NCBI GenBank assembly: GCA_964036275.1
Contig: OZ038433.1
Coordinates: 35,931,336-35,995,335 of the forward strand
Direction of reading: 5' to 3'
Source of the DNA: Litoditis marina
Lineage: Eukaryota > Nematoda > Chromadorea > Rhabditida > Rhabditidae
DNA length: 64,000 bases
In this document: positions 38,801 through 50,800 of the stretch, one piece after another
Position numbering within the stretch: position 1 is the stretch's first letter
Layout: each line of letters begins with the position of its first letter
Program-made: the position numbers and the translations under genes
The notes under the pieces: model-generated
Databases searched by the model: none
What the model was told of the DNA's origin: nothing
The model's input: only the letters and a program-made list of their open reading frames with translations

Positions 38801-41800
38801 CCAGTTCTCGAAAATATTTCGGACGCGTTGTTGCCTAATGCATAATCGTTTCTTACACTCTCAACACATTTGTTTCCCATCTTCTCATTCATCATAATTG
38901 GCTCGCTGAAAAGATTGGAGTCCGCGATTTTACTACGGGCGGGATTCAGGAATAATAGAAAACACGTAGTAAATCGATTGCGTTCGACAGAATCCGGCAA
39001 TGAAATTATATTCATAAATATTTCTATCTAGCAACAAACTTTAGGGAATTATCATTCATCCATAATAATAATAACTTATTATTCACTTCTAGATGAAAAT
39101 CAGGAGGAAACTCGTTTTATTGGAGTTCTGGACATTGCGGGTTTCGAAATTATGCAGAAAAACTCGTTTGAACAGTTTTGTATCAACTTCACGAATGAGA
39201 AACTCCAACAGTTCTTCAACCACTTCATGTTCGTCAAAGAACAGGTGAGACTCATTCGGTCCAGTCATTCATACCATTTTCTCTAATACTGACATTCATG
39301 GTTTTTTTCTCAGTTGGAAAAGTTCTACCACCTGCCCTAATTGAAATATCGAAACAACCCTGTTGTGTTTGCCTGACCAAACTACAAGCCAATGTTGATT
39401 GTTGCAGTGCTGTAAATCAAAATAAGTTAGGTAAAGTTAGGTGATTTTGAATGTGATGAAACAAGATAGATAAGCTTTTCACTCACTCTGATATCACGTT
39501 TAACGAGACCGTGACTTTAACTAGTAATATATCTGGCCTTGATTTGACAACTGTTTGTTTCAGGCCGAGTACGAAGAGGAAGGAATCCAATGGAAACACG
39601 TCAACTACGCAAACGATCTGCAGCCAACAGTTGATCTCATCGAAAAGGTTCTAATACGTTTATATTGATGTCAAAATTGACTACTTTTCATTCAAATTAT
39701 GCCCCAATCGAACTTTAATACATAGATCATAGTGCAGATCAGAAATGGTCTTCAACTGTTTATCTAATAGCGCTCAAGTTTGTTATAGTTCAATCAGTAA
39801 TCCCGAATTTTCAGCCAATGGGTTTGATGGCTCTACTCGACGAGGAATGCATGATGCCGAGCGGTTCCGATCAATCTCTGCTGGACAAGTTCTGCGCCAA
39901 CCTGGAGTCCTCATCGGTATTCTCCAAAATCAAGGTGTCCATGAGGTGGGGTTCATATATTTGGTTCAAAAAATTCTAGATTTGGAGTTTCTCTAGTTCG
40001 GAAGTCCTATTTTTTACAAGATGGTTCTTCTTTACTGTCTTCATGTTCATGGTTCAGCCTGTTTCTATGATATATGTCATCGATATAGGCTCCGTGACAA
40101 TGAGAGTTAAATAGTTTGTGTGTGAAGTGTCTGAATGAAGAACTACTCCTTTCCGTTTGATATTATAATGAAGTTGTTTAGAAACCGAACAGTGGTTCAC
40201 TTCACCGTGAAACACTATGCCGGCGATGTTGACTACAACATTGACTCTTGGATTGAAAAAAATCGGGATGTGGTGGAAACTTCGGTGTTGAATCTACTGG
40301 CAGAATCGTCTCAACCACTTCTGAAACAACTCTTTCCGAGAGGTAACAAAATCTTTTTTTTAAACTTTCTCTCTGATGAAGAGAATACTGTAAGCGAAGG
40401 TGGTCACGTAAAACTGGAAAGAGCAAAGGAAGTTGTGCATTTTTCAAGTGCACGTCTGATCTGCTGTACTTATTCGGTTGGCAGTCTAGTTGAGCCAACA
40501 ACCACTCAACAACAACAGTTACTTCGATATTCATAATTCTGCACTCAGTTTCACAGGCGGCAATCATCAGAAAACAGAACAACGGCATAATATTTAGAGA
40601 ACACTGATATAAAACGTTTTCAGTTGCGAATGGTACAAAAGCTCGGCGAGGAACGATGTGCCAATCGTCGGTCACATTCATCTACAAGGTAGTTTTTCTC
40701 AAACTTCGGTTATTTGTGATAACTAAATGTATTACATCTTGCTCGTGCTTCCGACTGATTTGGTCAGTATATTTTAGGAGATCTGTTGCTGCGCTAGTTA
40801 GTGTCGGATATAAAATAATGACATTGAAGAACGCTTGAAAAGTTCAAATTTCAATGGTACAATACACCGGTCTTCCCCGTGAACACACATTTGAGAAGGC
40901 TGTATCGAAAAACGAGGAAAACAAAATGTTCTCGTCACGTTTAGGATATAGAACATAATTTCTCTACTGCACAGCATTACCAGATTTGTGTATAATTGTT
41001 CACGGATCTCTAAAGAAGGCATAAAATTAGCTCTGCTCTTTTTCAGAACCAGTTGCAGTCCCTGCTTGACAGCCTCAATCAGACATCTGCACACTTCGTT
41101 CGATGCGTCGTACCCAATTATGAACGAACTCCTGGAAAACTAGATGGAAATCTGGTTCTACACCAATTACGGTAGGAACTGGAATGAACTGTTCCGATCG
41201 TTCGTTCACTTTTCAGATTATGAAATAGGGACGTTCTTATTTGTGAAACAGTTTGGAAAGCCTTCTTAATTTAGTATCTCGAGTTTTGACCGCTTATTGT
41301 GAGGATCTGGGTGAACGGAGTAGGGAAAAGGCTGTAAAAAAATTATTTTCCGGATGAAACTATTTTAACAGAATGTTCGTACAAATAACCCCATCGTTTA
41401 AGGTGCAATGGAGTTTTGGAAGGAATCAGAATTTGCCGAAAAGGTTATCCATCGCGACTGCCTTTCCAAGACTTCCTCCGAAGATACTCGATTCTTGGTG
41501 GAGTACATTTTGAGGAACATGGCAAATCAGGTAGAACAACGTTATACCATATATGTAGTTTGATCAAAACATCAATTAACAGTTATGTAGCAAAGTTCAG
41601 GTCATGACCAAAGTACGGAAAACCGTAGTGCAACAAGATCATCACAACAGTAACTAGTTTGCTGTCCTTTCAATAGATTATCATTCTTCATCTAAGAAAA
41701 ACCTTACAAAATGTATTCTGATATTTGGCTAGATTGTTGCATTTTCCAGGCTGCAGAAATCTGTTGGACTTGATAAATCTCGAGAAAGATCGATATCAAG

Positions 41801-44800
41801 TTGGTACAACCAAAGTCTTCTGTAAAGTGGGAGTTGTCTCCGAGGTCAGTCCCTAGAGAACTATTTCATAATCTGATACCTCAAAATGGATTCTGAACAC
41901 GTAGACAGTTCATCAACGAATGTAGCGTAATAATCAGCCACCTACCTAGCAACAAACGTTGAATTATAGACCATATATGAAGTTATATCATTCCAGAATG
42001 CAATTCAACATGTGTGATGTGACAAAAAAGCCAAAGTACCAAGCATCCCTGTTTTAGCTCGACAAACTTTTCAAACTTTGAAAGACAGAAAAACAAGATG
42101 CCAGATCGCTTTTCTTCCCTTTCTGGCTCAGCAGGATCTTGTTTTTTTCAGCTGGAAGAGCGTAGAAAGAACTGGCTGACTTCAATGATAACTGCTCTTC
42201 AATCGCATATCCGTTCGGTGGTTGCACTGAGAGATCTACGAGACAGACAACAGAAAGAGTAAGTTTTCATCAATTTGAACGTGTTGACGTCATAAGTCAC
42301 GTCGTTTCTGAAACAATAGTTTTGTCAGTTTCTCGGAAACACTTGCTGTCTTTGTGGTAAAATCAATAAAACAAAACTGTTTAGAAAAGCGACGCTGGTG
42401 ATTCAGTCGAACGTGCGTGCATTCGGGGATCTCTCTCAGTGGTCGTGGTTCCGCCTCATGGCTCTGGTCCGACCTCTGATACCCAAGGTCAGATTACCCA
42501 GAAGTACTACACATTTCAGCATACAAAACAATGCTTCTCGAACTTTTCTCATTTCTAGACTTGAAATCGAACTATGGAAGTCTGAAGAACATTTGGTCAA
42601 CAAAATTAGTACAACGTTTAATTGAATCTTTGTGTCTTTTTCATCATTCCTGGTGTTTGAGCTCGGCTTCGGTGGTGTCAACGTTGACAGTTGAAAAGCT
42701 TGAAAGATGCAACAGAGTTCAGTTGCAGTTTGGTACTCGTAGTGACATTATTAAACTACTCTACAGGACCGAGAACTGGCGAGAATCAAGGAACTGGAAC
42801 AAATGATCCGGGAGCTGGAAGAAAAAAGCTCGGCTGCTCTTAGGCAAAATGACAATCTCACTAAGGTCAGATAGTTGTTTTTTGTGTTCACAAAATCATC
42901 AATCAACTCATTATTTCTAATGATGAACACTACATCAAAAACCGTCTTCTCAAACTTCGTACTATGTATAAATGCGAAACCGCAATGGAAATCTACATTT
43001 TGAGGCTATTTATTTTTTTCTCGATAAACAAAATTGTGAGAAAGAATAAGGAACAAATTTGCAGAACAAAATTCTAATTTCAGGAAATAGCCCGTCTCGA
43101 GTTGGAACATCTCGAGCAACTCGAGCAGCTACGAAAGGAGAAAACGGAAATGGAGGATCTGTGGAGACATGTAAGTTTTTATTGATAATTTAATTGATAA
43201 TGTACTATAGTATTCATGGATGGTCGAATCTAACTATAAATTTTCACGGGAATCGAGACACGAATTGAGCAGCTGGTTGAACTCCAGGTTTCATTTCTTT
43301 TCACTGACGATTTATTTTTCAGAAAGTCGAAGATCTGAAAAAAGACTACCAGAGCCGTCTTTCGCAATCCGAAAAAGCGTTGGAGGAATTGAAGAAAAAT
43401 CTTCAGATTGTGAGAAACACCCTCATTTTCCTCATTTGTTCATAAGCACTATTGAGAGTAAACACAGTATTGTTTTTCAGAAAATCGACGACGGAGTCAG
43501 TAGTTACAAACAACGTCTAGAAGCGGCAGAAGCAGCCAACAAACTACTCCGTGAACAGCAGGAGAAGGTCGGTTGATGTTAATGTGTGTAATCTGAAAAA
43601 TTGGAAATGGAGACAGTATGCATTGAAACATTTTTTCGTTCCTTGTTTTACATGACCCGGGTTTCATTTTACTTGTGTGGGTGAAATATGAGAGAAACAC
43701 TATGTGGCGGACTGCATGAGCCAGAGGCCGTATGCATGAAACATCCCGGGCCGGGTTGGGCTGTGATCCCGACCTCAGTTGGCCGGGAAATAGCCGAATC
43801 GAGCTCGGGTTAGCATTCCAACCCGGCCTGGGATGTTTCATGCATCAGAGCTCACCCATTCCCATCACCAACCTGTAGTGGTAGCTTTTATATGAAAATT
43901 CAAATCGTGATTGTGTAATTCATGAATATAGAATTACACGACGGTAGATGTAGAAAACTAAAATCATTACAGGAACAACTCAGTTTACGGCAGAGGTGCG
44001 AGAAGGCAGAGTTGAATGCGAATGAGTTCGAAATGAGACTGGAGAAGGTAACGTCGTCCTCGTTATTTCAACATAAGAAAAACACAGAGTCTGATCAAGT
44101 ATAAGTTACCTCAAGAAGAACAAGCATAATTGGAACCGAAGCATTGAAACAACTAAATTATGCATGAAGAAAACTCACCGCTCAAGGTGAACTAACTCAA
44201 CACCACATAGAGCAGATCGTGATTGCAAATAGTAACCACATCATTATGATCTCATTGTTGGCAGTGTTAACAATGTGTTAACCTGGATCATAGTGAATTC
44301 ACATTATCGTCAATTGAAGTGGCCAACTATTTGTTCAGAGAGTACTAGTTCTAGTAAAAACTATACCTTCAGATGATTGCCGAGAAAGACAAAGAAATGA
44401 AAAAGCTACGCGCGGATATGACGCAGAACGAAGACGTATTTTCCCTACTGGAGAAAAAGTACAACGAACAACATCAAAAAGTGTTGGTGAGTTTTTCTTC
44501 GGAACAATTTCTGTTACCCGTGCACCATGTTTCACACCTGTGTAGATAGTAGATAGCATTAAACTTTTTATGTAGGAAGAAACATGAAAACTCCAACAAT
44601 TATCCAAAGTTGGAACAAAACCGGTTATAAAAGTGGCACATGAAACATTTGTGAATGGCGAAGTTCAAATAATTCCAGAAACTGAATGATATTCTCCGAG
44701 ATTATGAAAGACGACTGGATGAGGCCGAAATGAGCAAGACCGACTTAGAGAAAAACCTCAAAAGAGTAAGTTCGAAATCCTACAACGCAACCTGATGAAT

Positions 44801-47800
44801 TGTTCGACCATCTTATTTATGGCAAAGACGCCACAAATTTGGCGTCGTCAACTTCTTGAACTTCGGTAGAAAATCTTTGTACCTGTTTTCAAGGTCTCTT
44901 ACGAGCTTCTGATGAGCGAATACGGTTGCGTAAATGGATTCACCGAATCGTCTTTGTAGTTAAATCTGAATACACTTCACGATAACCGATTTTGACCGAA
45001 AGTCAGCCTGATCAAATCAAAAACACAGTCAGACAGGACAACATACACATTATAGACAGTTTAAGTATGATAATAATGTGCAAATCTCAAATTACAACAT
45101 TCAGATGACGGATAATCTTGAACGAGAAACATCTGAGAAAGAGGCGCTACGAGCAGAGCACGATGGCTGTTTCGCTAGAACAGCCGAGCTGGAGGCAAGG
45201 ATTCAGAAGCTTCTGGATGAAATCGCGAGCCTCCGTCTGACTCTTGCCAAGTTGGTAAACATTTCTGAATCCACACTTAACTAAATGCAACTTAAATATA
45301 GGGAAGGTCATTAAGACTTTTCGAGCAATCATTCGAGAGTTCCACCGCCCAATCTCGTCAAGCGTTGATGCTCTATCACAAAGTAGTATTGGTAAAGTCT
45401 TCCTTCAAGACGAAAAATGATTAAAAAAATAGTGAATTGTGCTGTCACGAAACGTATTTACGGACAAGTCAACACCTATTTACTTTTGCACAGTTGGTTG
45501 ACCCTGACAAACTTGTGTGTAATTAGTTTTTTGCATCATAACTATAATTTTATTCGTTTCAGTATGGAGAACGAGAGCGAAGATAATAAGTTGCACAACA
45601 AACGACAGAATGACATGGTTTCGGATATGCAGAAGCTGATCGCTGAACTCACGGTGATCGCTATGTTTCACTCTATGTAGTGTGAATGTATTAAAATTCT
45701 TTGATTTGATTTCTGTAGTTATCTGAAAAGTTCGAAAAAGATGGTGTACTCTCACACGACTAGAGACTCACTACACAGCTTCATTCAAATCGTCAGTTCA
45801 ATGAAAATGTGAACCAGCATTGTTCTCAAAACGCAACGCCAAACTTGTTTTAGACTTTTTGTTGATTTTCAGATAATTTCGTTCATTTCTGTTTCTCTCA
45901 ATGTTCATATACGTCTTTTGCAGGAGAAGGTAGCTAGATTCGATCAAACTATGCTGGCCGAGAAGAATAAACGCAGAATGGTAGGTAGTATCATGAAAAA
46001 AACTACTGGTTTGATCTCGTTTATTTCATTCTAAAGGAGAAAGTTTTCTAACAATCTGTTTTAAGAATTCATGTTTCAGGTACAAAGAGAGCGGGATCTG
46101 CTTGAAGACAAACTGAAACATCTACAGGACCACCATGACAAACTGAAGAAGAAATATGATGAACTAGTAACTTTTCTTTCTAAACTGTTCTCATTCCATC
46201 ACCTCTCTTCCGAAAATACATAGAAAATAATGATGAGTGCGTGAAAAATGCAGGTTTCGCACCCGTCTTGAATTCTCACGTTTTCCTCACGTGAAGCTGA
46301 TAGAACCTATTAGTCAATTCTCACAGTCACGTGAAACATGTTAAACACAGCAGAACTTAGAAGCGTGCAATGACAAAGTGCACGATGCCTCATTAGAATG
46401 CTAACTTTACGTGACTATTCAATTTACTTCTAGTATACTATTTGAGTTGAATCCTATGTAGTAATTCTCTCCCCCGGTTGTGTTTGACTGAAATGGTGTT
46501 ATTCAGAAAGAGCAGCTGCGAAAACATGACAATGCGGTCCGAAACCTGGAGAAGAAACTAGAGGATAAGGACGCCATCATGCAAGACTGTCTGAAAGATC
46601 TGAAAGACAATCACAAAGCACGACTCACCGAAATGGAAGAAAAGATGGAAGACTACAAGAAGAGAAACAACAAGTAGGTCGGAAAAAACTTGATGATTAT
46701 GAATAGCCTCTTAATAATGCGATTGCTTTTTTGATTCTATGTGCGAATGAGAAAGGGAGTTCTCGTAAGTAAGAATCCTGAATCAGAACTATTAGTAGAA
46801 AGCATATTAAGTACCGTAACCTAGGTTCCAGCAAACCACGTAGCAAGGTATTCTGCCTTTCTCAAGATAACAGTTAGCTAATGTGTTGTTTCCTGACCCT
46901 GAGAGTTTTCACGTTCTTGACAGTTTTCAGGTTTGTTTTTCAGGTTAGACTAAAGGGAATGTTTCTTTTTTAGGCTAGAGAGTGAGAATAATCTGCAGCG
47001 TTTCCGGTTAGATTCGTTCGATCGCGAGTCTTCCGTTGATTCTGACTACGGTAGGTGGTTTCAGATCATTGTTCGCATAAATAACAGTCACAAGTCAGCT
47101 GTTCTTCTTCCTCGTTTCGAGATATGTGTTGTGCTTTCAACTGACAGTTGTGCTTCAGACACAACATCACGTGTTTTTTTTTTCGGATTGCTTGTCCGCG
47201 AATTGAACTGCAATGTTTCAAGCTGAGCAAAACATGTTTTCGGCAAGTAGCCGAGTCATGTGCTGACATATGAGCAGAATGCTCCGCCCAACTCATATAG
47301 GGTTCATATTCCGAGCACTCTCATCACTTGAAACAGAACCATCAAGGCCATGTATCTGGTCTCTGAGGTTTACTAGAAATTTATGATTTGTGCGTTGCTG
47401 CTTCTGTCTTCCAATCTGGTAGTTCGGAGTGCGAACTGAGATCCTTCCTCATTTAAACAGCGAAACAAGCCGTACACTTATAGTCAAGTTTTCTTTGTTG
47501 CTTCCAACCATCTTTGATTAATCCAATCATCGTGCTTGAAAAATGTTTGTCGCGTTTTCAACTAATCGGTTTCAGGACGCGGAAGTTGTGCTCGTCTATC
47601 GTCTATTGGCAGACAGTATTCCTTGACCTCGTGCAGCTCATTCTCTTCGATTCGTGGATTGAACAGAAGGAGAGAGACTGAGCCAGATCTCACACTATCT
47701 CTCTATCAAACAAGGTTTGCAGCAAATCATTCAACAACATTACATATCGTTTGTGAATAAACTCAGTTGTATTGAGTCATTGTACACTCCATTTTACGTG

Positions 47801-50800
47801 AACATAACTTTTCAGGCGTCAGAACTCCCAGCTAGATCTTTCGTCGCCTTATTCATTACAGAAGAGTGGATCAAACAGTAACATCGAGAAAGACCGAAAA
47901 ATCAGTGAGCTAGAAAGACAGGTTAGTACTTATAGTAGTCAAACGCAGTGGTTTTATGTTGCATTCCAGTACAGTTATCTTGCAATAACGTTTCTGTATT
48001 CATTGAGTTGGATTGAAAAACAAGATTGTTGCCTTGTCAGGAAACAATAATATTAGCAAATCTGTGGCATCGCTTATCAGAATAACTTATTGTTTTCGCC
48101 GACAGTTTTTCTCTCAGATTTATCGAAATGATACAGTATGAAAGAAAAGGAAAATTAGAACCAATCAAAAATATCACAATCAAACGAGATAATATCAGAA
48201 TTATTGGAAAATTTTCGGGTTTCTGAGAAACAAAGGAAAAATGTCGATAACTTTGCTTTTCACAGATTCAAACGTTGAATACGGACATCAATCTGCAGAA
48301 ACGAGAGCTCGAAGTCTACAAGGTCTCGCTGAGTACAATCGAAATGGTGAGTGTTTGGGTTGCTAGTAAAGTTCAAAATTGCGAACCTTATTATTGCCAT
48401 GATTGTGAAATGAACTAAGACGTAGGAAACATATTCAGGAGAAGGAACGTCTTCACAACCAAAATCGGACTCAAACTGCCGAGCTGGACAACGTTAAACG
48501 ACAGTTTGAAGGAGTCGAACGAAATGCAGACATGCTGGCTCTGAGACTGAAAAAAGCGCAGGAAGAAGCAGATCAATGGAAACATCGCCACGAAGACCTC
48601 ATTCAGGAAAGCAAAAATGAGATTCTCAACGAGAGGTTCGTATTTCAATAAACCACTCGATAAAGGTAATTGTCTGATGAAAAAGCTAATATCCCACAAC
48701 AGGGTGCACTCTAAATTACTGAATTGGTTAATTTTCTTCTGTCAAAACTGCTGTATCAGTACGCACCATCTAACTTCCTTTACAAGTCAGTTCGAAATAA
48801 CAAACGAAAATGTTCATGTTTGTTTCTGAATATTGTTGTGAAATTCTATAAAAATGAAAAGTTTTATGAGTGTTTTTCTCCAGAAAGCGCGCCAATGATC
48901 GTCTTCAAGCCACGCGACACGAGCAAGACATGAAGTTCAATCGCATGCAGCAGTTGGAAACGGCGAAGGAAGATCAGTTGGCCGACTACCACAGATGTCA
49001 GGCCGATTTAGCCAGGGCGGTGGCAACTATCCATGAAATGGAAAACAGCATGCAATCACAGGTAAAGGAGAAGTTAAATTCGTGGTGAAATAGGCACAAG
49101 TTGTAAGAATGAGAATAATCGTGAAGAAGTTCTGTAAATTGATATGGGAAAAAAAACAACTCTCAAAAAAAAACTCTAAATGCTGCAAAATGAAGAAGAA
49201 CTTGAATGTGTGTACAGACGACGAACTTGAGAGACAGTCTGTCGCATGCAGTTGGTGTTCCCCAAGCAAAAACGCAACCCTAACCGTCTGACATGTATAC
49301 AAATATTATGATCAATTCTCTAACAAAATTCAACCATGAAATCAATCATCACGTTTTCGCATATGCTTTTCTTCTAGCCAGTACTGGCATATAGTCAGCA
49401 CGGAAGTAATTCTATGATTCCAGGATCTATTAGAAATGTGTGATGAGATGGGTGATTCGAAATTAGAAATGTTATTGGCAGGAGTATCTGGGAGAATCGA
49501 TTGAACACAATCATCGCAACCTGCTGTCGGAGCTAGAGGCGGTCAAAGAGGAGAACGACATTCTCAAATCGAGGGTCCGACGACAGAGCAAGCAGATCGA
49601 ACTGCTCACACGTAAGTCTAGATTAAACTTATTCGACTTCCCCTAACACATTCACAAAATGACACTTTGCGATATATTTCTCAGTGAAATGAACTCAATA
49701 CAATACATATCCACAATAATTCATTCCGTTTCGGAACTAAGAACATACATGATCAATGTTACTAATAATAGAGTGATAAATAGGCCGTGTTAAAGGAGGA
49801 CTGAAAGGAATGTGGAAACTCAGTTCGGTCAGTTCGCGCGCTCTAATGCAAATAAGGCAGACGCAGACGACCAGGGCCGACTCAATCAATAGTTTCGGGC
49901 AGGCAATCAGACTCAAAATTCAATCCTCGAATATTTCGTTTTCTTTTCTAGTTTCGTTATTATTTGATGTTTCTTTTATGTTTTATGTATTATGTTTCAG
50001 TTCAAATATGTTGAAAGACGTTTAGAATCTGCGCACAATAAAAACCGGGTGACTTTTCGATGTTAGTTTGGAGAATAGTTTCCGGGTTACTTATAATTTG
50101 GGTTTCAGAAAATAAATTGTAATTTGTTCGTTCGTGAAGTGGATATACTGAATTTTCATAGTCCACTATATTTCTATGATGAGTCTTTCTCTGGTCTGGT
50201 TTGGTAGTCTTTAGTATTTATATTTATTGAAATTTGATCAGCTTTTCAAACAAACTCTCTCTTTCTTGCCCTTTTCAATTTATCTCATTTTTGTTGCTGC
50301 GCCTGTTTACTGCTTTCTTAGTTATTTGTTGATAACAGTGATTCTAGCCATGTTTTCAGGTTCGAGCCGACGTACAACCATCACATTTCAAATCGGTCTA
50401 TGGCGGATTTCCCCCTACACTTTAGACTCAATCGATAGAAGTCTTCTATTCGCGCTCGCTTCTTTTTTTGGGTTAGTTTCACGGTTTTATACGACGATTG
50501 TTCTTATTTCTCAGTAGTATAGTCTACCAATTATAAATGATTCTAGTAAATAGGGAAAGTTAGTACCTTTTCATATTTTGTTCGGAAAATCAGTAAACCA
50601 GTCATCAGCCTCTTCCTTTATCGCACTAAATATTTTGGTATTGTGAAAAGGATCCCGTTTTCCTGGGAAGAATATGTAGTATTATACATGTTTTCGGGAG
50701 ACAGTTTTACCTAAGGAACTGGTTTTCACGTCGATTATAGTCTGACCGTAGTCCGTAGATGTTTGTCCTGAATTCCTGATTTTACCTTTGAGTCGTTTCC

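Noticed and set aside
40202..40681. 159-codon - strand frame
   Set aside because: Antisense shadow of myosin exons at 40182-40342 and 40624-40688.
50227..50517. Hydrophobic 96-codon frame after the myosin
   Set aside because: T-rich sequence gives Phe/Leu runs; not in phase with a trusted exon.
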